Shown here: piece after piece, positions 7,836-15,823 of the stretch
Layout of the letters: the number at the start of each line of letters is the position of its first letter
Numbering within the stretch: position 1 is the stretch's first letter
Source: Tsuneonella dongtanensis
GTDB taxonomy: Bacteria; Pseudomonadota; Alphaproteobacteria; Sphingomonadales; Sphingomonadaceae
Assembly (NCBI RefSeq): GCF_001698205.1
Contig: NZ_CP016591.1
Span: 1,240,001 to 1,304,000, forward strand
Direction: 5' to 3'
DNA length: 64,000 nt
The notes under the pieces: model-generated
Told to the model about the DNA's origin: nothing
The model's database searches: none
Seen by the model: only the letters and a program-made list of their open reading frames with translations
Position numbers and translations under genes: made by a program

Positions 7836-8960
7836 ATGACCCAGCAGCTCGCCAACCCGCCCGCAAAGGCATCGCCGACCTACACCGGCGCGCGCAACGA
7901 GGACGACAAGGCGTTGCTGCGCGCCGCGGTGGAACTCACCCGCGACCTGGGCGAAGCCAAGGCGTCGATCTACTGGCCCGACATGCTCGGCTCAGCGCTC
8001 GTCGGGTACGCTGCGCTGGCGGGCGCAATCGTATCGGACACGCTGTGGGTCACCCTGCTGCTCGGCGTGATCGCGACGCTGGCGCTCTATCGGGCGCTCC
8101 TGTTCATCCACGAATTGACCCACATCCACCGTGATGCGCTGCCGGGCTTTCGGACCGCCTGGAACATCCTCGTCGGCATTCCCATGCTGATGCCGAGCTT
8201 CATGTACGAGGATGGGCACACGATCCATCATTCGCGCAAGCGCTACGGCACGCCCGACGATCCCGAATACCTTCCGCTCGCTTTGATGAAGCCGTGGTCG
8301 CTGCCGGTCTTCGTGCTCGTCGCACTGCTCGCGCCGATCGGACTGGTCATCCGCTATGGCATCCTGGCGCCGCTCGGCCTGCTCATCCCGCCGTTGCGGC
8401 GGCTGAACTGGGAGCGGTTCTCGACCCTGGCGATCAATCCCGATTTTCGCCGGCGTCCGCCGGCGGATGGCGACCGCAAGCGGTTCATCCTGCTCGAGAC
8501 CGGAGCGGCGATCTGGGGCATTGTGGTGATTGCGAGCGTGTTCTGGATCGGCTGGCGCCCGCTGGTCGTCGCACTCGCGGTGTTCTCGGCGGTCGGCATC
8601 CTAAATCAGCTCCGCACGCTCGTCGCGCATCTGTGGGAGAACGACGGCGAGCCGATGAGCGTGACCGCGCAATATCTCGACACCGTCAACGTGCCGCCAC
8701 CAGGCTTCATCGCCGCGTTGTGGGCGCCGGTCGGCCTTCGGTATCATGCGCTGCACCACCTGCTGCCCTCGTTGCCGTACCATTCGCTGGGCGAAGCGCA
8801 TCGCAGGCTTGCGGCGCATGAGCTGGCGCAGGCGACCTACAACCGCGCTCACTATCGCGGGATGGCTCCGCTCGTCGGCAAGATCGCTTCGAGTACCATG
8901 GGGCGCCGCCAGTCCTCAGTGCAGCAAAAAGGGGCCGCCTCGGCTGAGGCGACCCCTTGA
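7836..8960 (+). CDS. Membrane fatty-acid desaturase family protein
   Basis: 374 residues with hydrophobic helices around 47-90, 150-185 and 220-260 and the three histidine clusters of membrane di-iron desaturases/hydroxylases: HELTH (first box), HTIHHSRKR (second) and HALHH (third). The family introduces double bonds or hydroxyls into acyl chains or carotenoid-type lipids; the substrate is not decided by sequence. No ferredoxin or cytochrome b5 domain is fused. The last codons form the stem of a terminator used by the convergent lipoprotein gene. Confidence 0.82.
   Translation: MTQQLANPPAKASPTYTGARNEDDKALLRAAVELTRDLGEAKASIYWPDMLGSALVGYAALAGAIVSDTLWVTLLLGVIATLALYRALLFIHELTHIHRDALPGFRTAWNILVGIPMLMPSFMYEDGHTIHHSRKRYGTPDDPEYLPLALMKPWSLPVFVLVALLAPIGLVIRYGILAPLGLLIPPLRRLNWERFSTLAINPDFRRRPPADGDRKRFILLETGAAIWGIVVIASVFWIGWRPLVVALAVFSAVGILNQLRTLVAHLWENDGEPMSVTAQYLDTVNVPPPGFIAALWAPVGLRYHALHHLLPSLPYHSLGEAHRRLAAHELAQATYNRAHYRGMAPLVGKIASSTMGRRQSSVQQKGAASAEATP
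8926..8956 (-). terminator. Terminator for the convergent lipoprotein gene, inside the desaturase 3' end
   Basis: On the minus strand GGGGTCGCCTC pairs with GAGGCGGCCCC across an AGCC loop and is followed by five T. It sits within the last codons of the desaturase gene; the stem has one mismatched pair. Confidence 0.7.
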
Positions 8961-9008
8961 GACGCCGGCAGGGCATGAGCCCGGGCCGTGCGTGACGACT
9001 GATTGCAA

Positions 9009-9305
9009 TTAGTCTTCGACGCTCAGCGTTCCGCTGTTCGTGTCGACCTTCACGCGCGTATCGGCATCGCCAACATCGGCCTTGACGCCGTCGGGGCCGA
9101 TTGAAACCTTGTCCGAGGTGTCAGTCGCCGTCGTGCCGTCGGCGGGCGTCGTGACGACGGTGGTCTCGGTCGCCATCGGGGCCGCTTCCATTGCCGCGGC
9201 ATCGCCTTCGGCAGTGGCCATCGCGTCGGCGTCTTCCGGGGTGCTGTCGGCACAGGCAGCCAGCGCGAGCGCAGCGGCGAGGGCGGGAATGGCAAACTTC
9301 TTCAT
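9009..9305 (-). CDS. Small EcfG-controlled lipoprotein of unknown function
   Basis: 98 residues beginning MKKFAIPALAAALALAAC, a lipoprotein signal with lipobox LAAC. The mature part is rich in Ala, Thr, Asp and Met, of low complexity and strongly acidic, ending with KVDTNSGTLSVED. I recognise no domain. The start at 9305 is preceded by CAGGAG. A perfect EcfG promoter lies upstream, so it is probably an envelope protein made under general stress. It is convergent with the desaturase gene. Confidence 0.75.
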   Translation of the reverse strand: MKKFAIPALAAALALAACADSTPEDADAMATAEGDAAAMEAAPMATETTVVTTPADGTTATDTSDKVSIGPDGVKADVGDADTRVKVDTNSGTLSVED

Positions 9306-9335
9306 GGTGTAACTCCTGGAAACATTGACCATCCC

Positions 9336-9360
9336 AACGGATCAATGCTGCCAAGGTTCC
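9336..9360 (-). promoter_or_regulatory. EcfG-dependent promoter of the small lipoprotein
   Basis: Minus-strand GGAAC (9360-9356), 16 bases, CGTT (9339-9336), an exact match 31 bp upstream of the start codon. It lies in the short gap between lptG and the lipoprotein gene. Confidence 0.85.
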
Positions 9361-9367
9361 GCCACAA

Positions 9368-10465
9368 TTACTCTTCGGTACGGACCAACACGGTCTCGCC
9401 GACCAGCGCGAAGAGGACGAACGGGGCCCACGCGGCGAGCAGCGGGGGATAGCCGCCGAAGTTGCCCATCGCGAGCGCGGCGTTGTCGACGACGAAGTAG
9501 GCAAAGCCCAGCGCCATGCCGATCACTGCGCGCACGAACAGCTGCCCCGACCGGGCGAGTCCGAACGCCGCCACCGCTCCCAAGAGCGGCATGAGCATCG
9601 ATGACATGGGGCTGACGAGCTTGTGCCACCACTTGGACTCGAGTTCGGCGGTGCGGCGCCCGGCCTCGGCGTATTCGTCGATCGAGCGACGCAGGTCCCA
9701 GAACGAGGTGGCGTCGGGATCGACACTGCCCAGCGCGACCTGTTCGGGGGTGATGTCCTTGCCCAGCACCGTCTCGTCCAGCGTCGACGAACGCCCCCCG
9801 GCGATCTCGAAACGCACGGCCTCTTCCAGCTTCCAGCCATCGTCCGTCCAGGTCGCGCGCGGGCTGCGGATCTGGTCGGCGATGCCTCCGCTCGGCGAGC
9901 GGCGATACCAGGTCACACCGCTCAGCTGGGTGGCGCGCCCGGTTCCGGTGACCATAGCGGCCGAGAGGATGTCCGACCCTTCGGCGATGTAGACGTTCGC
10001 GCGGACGCCCGAATCCTTCGGCACCGCCTTGAACTCGTTGGCGTCCCACGCCTTCAGCGTCGCGGTCGCGCGGGTCACGACCCGTTCGTTGAAGGCAAAG
10101 CTGCCGATGCCGACGACGAAGGCGGTCAACAGAAGCGGCGCAAGCACCTGGTGGGCGCTGAGGCCAGCAGCCTTCATCGCGATCACTTCGCTGTTCTGAT
10201 TGAGCCCGACCAGCGTGATGATCGTCGCCAGCAGCACCGAATACGGCAGGAAGCGCGCGACGAGCTGCGGCAGCCGCAAGCCGGCGTACGTCAGGATCTC
10301 GCCTTGGCCGTTGCCCGGAACCGCCAGGATCTTGCCGGTCGCGGTAAGGAGGTCGAGCATCAGCAGCACCAGCACGAGCATCACGAGTACCGCGAAGATG
10401 CGAACCGCGAACATCTTCGCGAGGTAGAGCGTCAGCGTGCGCGAAGGGAAAAAGTCGAACTGCAT
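9368..10465 (-). CDS. lptG: LPS export ABC transporter permease LptG
   Basis: 365 residues, the standard YjgP/YjgQ architecture: three N-terminal helices (about 18-40, 60-82, 100-125), a periplasmic beta-jellyroll of about 130 residues, then three C-terminal helices from about 285. LptG pairs with LptF and the ATPase LptB to extract lipopolysaccharide or other glycolipids from the inner membrane and push them onto the Lpt bridge. It follows lptF by 9 bp on the same strand, so the two are co-transcribed. lptB is not in the window. Confidence 0.92.
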   Translation of the reverse strand: MQFDFFPSRTLTLYLAKMFAVRIFAVLVMLVLVLLMLDLLTATGKILAVPGNGQGEILTYAGLRLPQLVARFLPYSVLLATIITLVGLNQNSEVIAMKAAGLSAHQVLAPLLLTAFVVGIGSFAFNERVVTRATATLKAWDANEFKAVPKDSGVRANVYIAEGSDILSAAMVTGTGRATQLSGVTWYRRSPSGGIADQIRSPRATWTDDGWKLEEAVRFEIAGGRSSTLDETVLGKDITPEQVALGSVDPDATSFWDLRRSIDEYAEAGRRTAELESKWWHKLVSPMSSMLMPLLGAVAAFGLARSGQLFVRAVIGMALGFAYFVVDNAALAMGNFGGYPPLLAAWAPFVLFALVGETVLVRTEE

Positions 10466-10474
10466 GGCTTCGGG

Positions 10475-11770
10475 CTACTCCGCGGCCGCCATGGCGGCCA
10501 GCCGCGCCGGTGGGCGGCGGCGCAGCAGCTTGCGCATACGCTTGCCGAGCTTCGAGAACGCGGTCTCCAGCGCGCCGATCGCCTGTCCTCCGGGCACATA
10601 GGCGACGCGGTAGTACATCCACAGGATCAGCGCGGCGAACAGGAGGAACGGCACCCACAGCGCGAGCGTCGGGTCGACACGGCCCAAGGTGGCATAGTCT
10701 TCGGCGTACTGGTTGATCTTGTGATAGGCGACCACCATCACGATCGACACGAACACCCCGAGCGCGCTGGTCGATCGCTTGGGCGGGATCGCCAGCGCCA
10801 CCGCCAGCAGCGGCATCAGAAGCATCATGACCACTTCGACGAGCCGGAAGTTGAAGCTCGCCTGGCTACCGACCCGCGCCGCCCGGTCAGCCTCGGCCGT
10901 ATCGCCCCAGCCGATCCGCAAGAGCTCGGGCAGGATGTACTCGCGGGTCTCGTCGCCGCGCGCGCGGAAGCGCTCCACGGCGGGCAGGTCGATCGGCAGG
11001 TCGTGGCGGGTGAAGCTGAGCACACGCGGGGTGGTTTTGCCGCCCATGTCCTGCACGATGATCCCGTCGGTCAGGCGGAAGATGATCGTGTCCGGATTGT
11101 CGCTCGTCGCGAGGAAGGCGCCTTCCTTGGCCGAGATCGACAAGACCTGCCCCTTCTCGTTGGATACGCGGGCGAAGATGCCGACGAGGCGGCGGCCGTC
11201 GTCCTCGCTACGCTCGATCCGCAGCGCCATGCGGTCCTTGAGCGTCGTGAACTCGCCCACCTTGATCGATGCGCCCAAGGCGCCCGAACGCAGTTCGTAG
11301 TCGAGCCGTTCGTACCAATACCGGCTCACCGGCTGGACGTAGAACACCAGCGCCACGTTGATCGCGATCAGGACGGCGGCGATCATGTAAGGTACCCGCA
11401 GCAGCCGCCCATAGCCTTGTCCGACGGCGCGCATCACGTCGAGTTCGCTGCTCGTCGCGAGCTTGCGGAACGCCATCAGGACGCCGAGCAGCAGACCCAG
11501 CGGGATCGCCAGGCTGGCGTATTCGGGGATGAGCGTCGCGAGCATCTTGAACACGACGCCGATCGGCCCACCCTGGACCGCGACGAAATCGAGCAGGCGG
11601 AGCATCTTCTCGAGCGTCAGCAACGAGGCCGCGAGCACAAACACCCCGAACATCGGAACGATGGTCAGCCGCAGGATGTAGCGATCGATGGCGGGCAGGA
11701 ATTTGAGCACGGGTGTGGCGGTATGTCTCGCTTGTCGAGGTGCGTTAGCGACAAAATCGCCCGCGGTCAT
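10475..11770 (-). CDS. lptF: LPS export ABC transporter permease LptF
   Basis: YjgP/YjgQ family permease, partner of LptG. Helices near the N-terminus (LTIVPMFGVFVLAASLLTL), at the TLIPEYASLAIPLGLLLGV coupling region and after the jellyroll (VVMMLLMPLLAVALA). The C-terminus is unusually basic (RKLLRRRPPARLAAM). With the ATG at 11770 it has 431 residues; a GTG 20 codons later (at VLKFLPAIDRY) would match the usual start of the family better, and neither has a clear ribosome site. The frame stays open far upstream, but that part is antisense to the lipoprotein gene at 11829. Confidence 0.9.
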   Translation of the reverse strand: MTAGDFVANAPRQARHTATPVLKFLPAIDRYILRLTIVPMFGVFVLAASLLTLEKMLRLLDFVAVQGGPIGVVFKMLATLIPEYASLAIPLGLLLGVLMAFRKLATSSELDVMRAVGQGYGRLLRVPYMIAAVLIAINVALVFYVQPVSRYWYERLDYELRSGALGASIKVGEFTTLKDRMALRIERSEDDGRRLVGIFARVSNEKGQVLSISAKEGAFLATSDNPDTIIFRLTDGIIVQDMGGKTTPRVLSFTRHDLPIDLPAVERFRARGDETREYILPELLRIGWGDTAEADRAARVGSQASFNFRLVEVVMMLLMPLLAVALAIPPKRSTSALGVFVSIVMVVAYHKINQYAEDYATLGRVDPTLALWVPFLLFAALILWMYYRVAYVPGGQAIGALETAFSKLGKRMRKLLRRRPPARLAAMAAAE

Positions 11771-11828
11771 GCCCCCTGTTCGGGGGTGCAGCGAAAACGT
11801 TGCCCGCGAAGGGTCGTTTCCATGGCCG

Positions 11829-13097
11829 ATGAAGAAATTCGCCTGCCTTGCCGCGCCGCTCGCGCTTGCCGCCTGCACCACATCCACTCCAGTCCCGGAA
11901 GATATGGCTTCGGTTTCGGACCTGCCGACCGGAGCGACCCGCTCTCCTTCGGGCTTCGCGACGATCGGCAAGGTGCCGCCCGCCGCGTGGCCCGAGGACC
12001 CGCCGCCCCAACCGGCCAGGCTCGACACGTTCGAGCGGCGAACGGCGACGGGTTCCGAGGCCGATCGGGCGAAGGCGCGGGAAGATGCCAACGGGCCCGA
12101 GGACTTCCAGCGCGAGGTCGAGCGGCTGATGCAGCTCCTGCCCGGTGCCGAGCGCGGCAACTTCGTCGAACTGCGACTGGCGCGCGACGACACGGTAGAG
12201 ACGTTTCCGGCGCCGCTGCTCGGCGCGGAAGTCTGGTTCAAGCGCGATGCAGCCGCGACCCTCGCCAAGTACACGCGCGATCCCCGCTTCTTCGCGAAGA
12301 CCGGTGGTCTCACCGAAAGCGAAATGCAGACCCTGCGCGGGCTCTGGTTCAAGCGTCTGGAGAAGGTACCGGGCGGCTATGGCATGAGCAGCGATCCTTC
12401 GCTCGGTCGGCTAGAGATTTCGCTCGGGGTAACCGAAGCGCAGTTCCGCGAGGTCGCGCGGCGAGAGGGCTGGAGCTGGGGCGACGAGGTCGATTTCAAG
12501 TTCAGCCCCGCGCAGCCGACAGCCTTTGCCGATCCCAACCTGGCCGGGCTCGTCCGCAGCTTCGCGCGCGAGGAGACCAACGCGACGATCCGGCTGACGG
12601 CGCTCGGCACCGGACGTATCACCCTCAAAGACGGGTGCTTCCGGCTGGACAGCCGCGAGCCTGCGCTGGTCATGTTCGGTTACGACGCCCAGCTGGGCCG
12701 CGACGCTGAAGGCTATCTGGTCGTGACGTCTCCGGGGCAGACGGGGAACCCCTACCGGATCGGCGAACCGGGAGCGTGGAATGCGCCCAACCATGTCGAC
12801 GAGGACTGGCGTGACGTGAAGGCGCTGCGCGAGGCATGCGGGTCGGACCCGATCCTCAACGTCGCGGTGCCATCCTCGCAGCGGACGTTCGCGCTGCCCT
12901 ACGCCGACTGGGTGCTCGATTACGCCCTTGTCAACGACCTGACCTACGACCAGGCGTGGGACCGGATCATGGCCTGCATGGCGCGCGAAGAGCGGGAAGG
13001 GGTCATGAGCATCGACGTGCGCGATGCCTGCGTGACCCAGTTCAATCGCAAGGGGCAGGCGCTGCCCCAACCGCTGCCTCCGCCTCCGCCGGGTTAG
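11829..13097 (+). CDS. Uncharacterised lipoprotein, 422 residues
   Basis: Starts MKKFACLAAPLALAAC with lipobox LAAC, then a Pro/Ser-rich linker to about residue 60 and a globular region with no family I recognise. The central part has motifs such as EVWFKRDAAATLAKY and a cysteine-containing C-terminal half, ending in a proline run. The in-frame ATG at 11688 is rejected because it overlaps lptF and precedes the signal peptide. It is divergent from lptF and convergent with clpS (4-bp gap). Probably an outer-membrane or periplasmic anchored protein. Confidence 0.72.
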   Translation: MKKFACLAAPLALAACTTSTPVPEDMASVSDLPTGATRSPSGFATIGKVPPAAWPEDPPPQPARLDTFERRTATGSEADRAKAREDANGPEDFQREVERLMQLLPGAERGNFVELRLARDDTVETFPAPLLGAEVWFKRDAAATLAKYTRDPRFFAKTGGLTESEMQTLRGLWFKRLEKVPGGYGMSSDPSLGRLEISLGVTEAQFREVARREGWSWGDEVDFKFSPAQPTAFADPNLAGLVRSFAREETNATIRLTALGTGRITLKDGCFRLDSREPALVMFGYDAQLGRDAEGYLVVTSPGQTGNPYRIGEPGAWNAPNHVDEDWRDVKALREACGSDPILNVAVPSSQRTFALPYADWVLDYALVNDLTYDQAWDRIMACMAREEREGVMSIDVRDACVTQFNRKGQALPQPLPPPPPG

Positions 13098-13101
13098 CGG
13101 C

Positions 13102-13467
13102 TTAGGCCTTCTCCAGCGTGCACTGGAGCGGGTGCTGGTTCTGGCGCGCGAAGTCCATCACCTGGTTCACCTTTGTCTCGGCGACCTCGTAGGGAAACAC
13201 CCCGCACACCCCGACGCCGCGCTGGTGGACGTGGAGCATCACCCGCGTCGCCTGCTCGAGGTCCATGCGGAAGAACCGCTTCAGCACCATCACGACGAAC
13301 TCCATCGGAGTGTAGTCGTCGTTGAGCATCAGCACCTTGTACTGGCTCGGCTTCTTGGGCTTGGTGCGGGTCTTGGTGGCGACGCCGACCGCATCGCCGG
13401 TATCGGCATCGTCGTCCTTCCCGGCGGCACGGACGGGGTCTTGCAGGGTAGGGAAGCGGTCGGTCAT
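13102..13467 (-). CDS. clpS: ClpS adaptor of the Clp protease
   Basis: 121 residues. The ClpS core starts near residue 40 with [17 protein letters not shown] and continues to the [16 protein letters not shown] segment that shapes the N-degron pocket. ClpS binds ClpA and delivers proteins with bulky N-terminal residues to ClpAP. The N-terminal tail (about 40 residues, Thr/Lys-rich) is longer than in E. coli, as usual in alphaproteobacteria. The start at 13467 ([11 protein letters not shown]) is chosen over an upstream frame to 13560. clpA is not adjacent. Confidence 0.92.
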   Translation of the reverse strand: MTDRFPTLQDPVRAAGKDDDADTGDAVGVATKTRTKPKKPSQYKVLMLNDDYTPMEFVVMVLKRFFRMDLEQATRVMLHVHQRGVGVCGVFPYEVAETKVNQVMDFARQNQHPLQCTLEKA

Positions 13468-13531
13468 CGGTCTCGCAATATCGTATCGCCGGGCTGCCAA
13501 GCAAGATGCAGCGACGCTGGTTAAGCCATGG

Positions 13532-13574
13532 CAAACGAAAACGGGCCGGACGGATTGCACCGTCCGGCCCGTTT
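13532..13574 (-). terminator. Terminator of the phasin gene
   Basis: A perfect 15-bp stem (13539-13553 with 13560-13574) and 6-base loop lies 56 bp past the phasin stop, followed on the minus strand by TTTTCGTTT. Confidence 0.85.
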
Positions 13575-13629
13575 CTATGTCGCGCGCCCCTTGGAAAGGG
13601 GGAGAGGAGGGCGCGCGGGTCGAAGGCGC

Positions 13630-14481
13630 TTAGGCGGCCTTCGAGAACTTCTCGACCGCGAGGCTCACGCGGCTCGAAAGCGGCGCGAAAGCTTCGTTGG
13701 CGATCTTCATGCCGGTCTCGGCATTCTTCGAGTAGTGCGCGACGGCGGCGTCGAAGTTGCGACGGGCGATCTCGCCCTGCAGCTTGAACAGCTCGGTCGG
13801 GCTCTTGACCGCGGCCATCGCCTTGAGATCGGCCGTGGCGGTCTCGAACGCACCCTTGGCAACCGCGAGCTCGCCGCGGGCCATGTCCTGGACGCCGGTG
13901 CCGAGGATCTTGCCCGACTCGACGAGGGCTTCGACGTTGCCCTTGGTGAATTCGGTCATCTCGCCGGCGACAGCCTGGAGCTTGTCGTAGGCGGCCTTGG
14001 CGCGGGTCTGCGCGTCGGCGGCAAATTCCTTCGCCTTGGCGGCGTAATCGGCGTCGGCGGTCTTCTTGGCAGTGGCCATGATCTTGTCCTTCAGGTTCGA
14101 AACGGTGGAAACGGGGGTCTTGGCGGTCTTCGCGACCTTCTTGGCGGCGGGCTTGGCAGCCGGCTTCGCCTTGAGGGCGGTCTTCTTCGGCGCAGCCTTG
14201 GCGGCGACGGCCTTCTTCGCGACTTTCTTCGGCGCGGCCTTCTTGGCCACAGCCTTCTTGGCCGGGGCCTTCTTGGCGACGGCCTTCTTCGCAGGCGCGG
14301 CCTTCACTTCGGCAACGGCCTTGTCGATCTTCGGCGTGTCGACCTTCGGCGCTTCGACCTTGGCGGTCTCGGCGACGGAGGCCTTGTTGACGGTCACGTC
14401 GCCAGCGGCGGCCGCATACGCCTTTTCGGCGGCGGCATCAGCCTTGGCGGTATCAATCTTGGTCTCGGGCTGGGTAGCCAT
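13630..14481 (-). CDS. Phasin with lysine/alanine-rich histone-like domain
   Basis: 283 residues in two parts. Residues about 55-125 are a low-complexity AAKK/PAKK region resembling histone H1 and the PhaF tail, which in Pseudomonas binds DNA and ties PHA granules to the nucleoid. Residues about 130-283 are an amphipathic helical phasin domain (phasin_2 type) that coats polyhydroxyalkanoate granules. The order is reversed compared with PhaF, where the basic tail is C-terminal. phaC lies 1.7 kb away. Two TGCA-S-TGCA boxes in the promoter suggest control by a PhaR-type repressor. It has its own terminator. Confidence 0.85.
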   Translation of the reverse strand: MATQPETKIDTAKADAAAEKAYAAAAGDVTVNKASVAETAKVEAPKVDTPKIDKAVAEVKAAPAKKAVAKKAPAKKAVAKKAAPKKVAKKAVAAKAAPKKTALKAKPAAKPAAKKVAKTAKTPVSTVSNLKDKIMATAKKTADADYAAKAKEFAADAQTRAKAAYDKLQAVAGEMTEFTKGNVEALVESGKILGTGVQDMARGELAVAKGAFETATADLKAMAAVKSPTELFKLQGEIARRNFDAAVAHYSKNAETGMKIANEAFAPLSSRVSLAVEKFSKAA

Positions 14482-14495
14482 GAAACTTCGCTCCT

Positions 14496-14560
14496 ATGTT
14501 GCAGTGCACAAAATAGGCATTGCAACTGCGAAGTCAAGGATTTTTTGTGCAGTGCAACAT
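14496..14560 (-). promoter_or_regulatory. Paired TGCAGTGCA boxes upstream of the phasin gene
   Basis: TTGCAGTGCAC (14499-14509) and GTGCAGTGCAA (14547-14557) lie in an almost perfect long inverted repeat, with a third partial TTGCAACTGC between them. TGC/GCA-rich palindromes in phasin promoters are typical of PhaR, which leaves DNA to bind nascent PHA. No phaR is present in the window, so the regulator is inferred. Confidence 0.55.
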
Positions 14561-14852
14561 AAACCGTTCTCCGACCCTTTATCCGGGTCGCCTGTGGACC
14601 TTCGTGTCACGCCGACCGGTATGCAATCCAAAACTTCGTGAGGAGGAGAAGCTTTGGTATTACAGTTGGTTAGCGGAAACACGCATGTAGGAGGCGTGAC
14701 TTTCGCTCCACGACTGGCCACCGGCCCCGCCCGCCGCTCGCAAGGCCGAGATCGCGCGTGCGCCATGCGTCGGCAGGGCGCGCCGAAGGTTTGGGCGGGA
14801 TCACACGGCATTCCACCGCGCTATCAAATGAACCCACTGTAGGAAACTGGCC

Positions 14853-15060
14853 CTTGGACAAGGCGGCACGCAACGCATCGACGTGTTCCGGCACGAGGAT
14901 CAGGTGCACGTGGTTGGGCATCAGAACCCAACTCCACACGGAGACACCGACCATCGCACAATGCTTGGCGAGCAGGTCGCGCTACGCTGCGTCATCCTCC
15001 TGGGGGAAAATTAAGTGCTCTGTCACCGTAATCCTAAGCTGGCGAAACTTCCCCGCGAAA
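14853..15060 (-). pseudogene. Remnant of a REP-associated tyrosine transposase (Y1 family)
   Basis: The minus strand encodes RDLLAKHC followed by SVWSWVLMPNHVHLILVPE, the conserved His-hydrophobic-His (HUH) core of RAYT transposases. Just upstream the frame is broken by a TAG at 14984-14982, within a stretch reading FPQEDDAA that corresponds to the usual region before the core. After ALSK at about 14853 the similarity stops, and the catalytic Tyr region is missing. It is a truncated, inactive fossil. Its edges are approximate. Confidence 0.72.
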
Positions 15061-15065
15061 TTGGG

Positions 15066-15091
15066 GGAACGCCGCAAGCGCTAGATTCGTT
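15066..15091 (+). promoter_or_regulatory. Possible EcfG-dependent promoter of the toxin-antitoxin operon
   Basis: Exact GGAAC (15066-15070), 17-base spacer, CGTT (15088-15091). Transcription would begin near 15100, inside the operator palindrome. About one such match is expected by chance in a window this size, so location is the main support. Confidence 0.4.
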
Positions 15092-15097
15092 AGCGCC

Positions 15098-15139
15098 TTG
15101 TCAACCCCAGTTGACAACGACTCTGGCGTCGACTATAGG
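15098..15139 (+). promoter_or_regulatory. Toxin-antitoxin promoter with overlapping operator palindrome
   Basis: TTGTCAAC-CCCA-GTTGACAA (15098-15117) is a perfect 8-bp inverted repeat. Its right arm contains a sigma70-like -35 TTGACA (15111-15116), with TATAGG 17 bases on (15134-15139). The -10 element ends only 6 bases before the toxin ATG, so the mRNA from this promoter would be almost leaderless. An autorepressor binding here would block RNA polymerase directly. Confidence 0.6.
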
Positions 15140-15145
15140 ATACAC

Positions 15146-15439
15146 ATGTTCGAGGTCCGGCAGACAACCCGTTTTGCCACTTGGCTGGCGGGTCTGCGGG
15201 ACGAAAGGGCTCGCGGTCGCATCCTGAAAAGGATTGATCGAGCGCAAGCCGGAAACCTTGGAGATGTCGGCCCCGTAGGGGAAGGCATCTCAGAAATGCG
15301 GATTTTCTATGGGCCGGGCTATCGGGTGTATTTCATTCAGCGAGGGCAGGAACTGATCCTGCTGCTTTGCGGCGGCGATAAGTCCACCCAAGACGCGGAC
15401 ATTGAGGAAGCCAAGGAATTGGCAAAGGAGATTGAGTGA
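15146..15439 (+). CDS. Type II toxin, RelE/HigB-like addiction module killer protein
   Basis: 97 residues of the Gp49/HigB-like killer family: MFEVRQTTRFATWLAGL at the N-terminus, the conserved EMRIFYGPGYRVYF strand pair, and LLLCGGDKSTQ near the C-terminus. Such toxins are usually ribosome-dependent mRNA interferases. The ATG at 15146 is used because it matches the family's first residues; the frame extends upstream to 15098 through the promoter. The stop overlaps the antitoxin start (TGATG). Local base composition is more AT-rich than the flanking genes, suggesting acquisition. Confidence 0.85.
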   Translation: MFEVRQTTRFATWLAGLRDERARGRILKRIDRAQAGNLGDVGPVGEGISEMRIFYGPGYRVYFIQRGQELILLLCGGDKSTQDADIEEAKELAKEIE

Positions 15440-15747
15440 TGGCTAAGATCGAAACGACCGCTTTCGACTCTGCGGATTATCTAAATACCGCTGAGGCAAT
15501 CGCCGCGTATCTCGACGCCTATCTTGAGGATTCTACCCCTCAGGAGCTACGTAGCGCCCTTTCCACCGTTGCCCGCTCACATGGGGTCTCCGACCTCGCC
15601 CATCGCAGTGGGGTGACCCGTGCCGGAATTTACAAAGCGCTTGGAGAGGATGGCAATCCATCCTTTGAGACCATTCGATCCATACTTGCCGCTATGGGCT
15701 TGCGCCTAGCAGTGGAGCCCGCGGAAAGAGTTTTAGAGGCCGCCTAA
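15439..15747 (+). CDS. Cognate antitoxin with helix-turn-helix
   Basis: 102 residues of the antidote family paired with the killer proteins. The C-terminal half is an Xre/HigA-like helix-turn-helix (LAHRSGVTRAGIYKAL), followed by NPSFETIRSILAAMGLRL, the usual end of this family. It should bind the toxin and the palindrome at 15098-15117. AAAGGAG lies about 8 bases upstream of the ATG. The toxin-first gene order is as in higBA. Confidence 0.85.
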   Translation: MAKIETTAFDSADYLNTAEAIAAYLDAYLEDSTPQELRSALSTVARSHGVSDLAHRSGVTRAGIYKALGEDGNPSFETIRSILAAMGLRLAVEPAERVLEAA

Positions 15748-15823
15748 GCCCCACGGAGCCCGACTCGACTCTCTCGGTTTCCACGTTAACTTCTTGATTC
15801 CGATCGCGGAATTAGGAGGAAAG

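Noticed and set aside
9623-12709. Very long open frame on the plus strand across lptG and lptF
   Set aside because: High GC keeps antisense frames open. The translation is low-complexity Arg/His/Glu-rich without domains, while the minus strand encodes two complete Lpt permeases.
14654-14842. 62-codon plus-strand frame with TTG start after AGGAGGAG
   Set aside because: Good ribosome-site-like sequence, but the peptide has no recognisable pattern and lies antisense to transposase debris.
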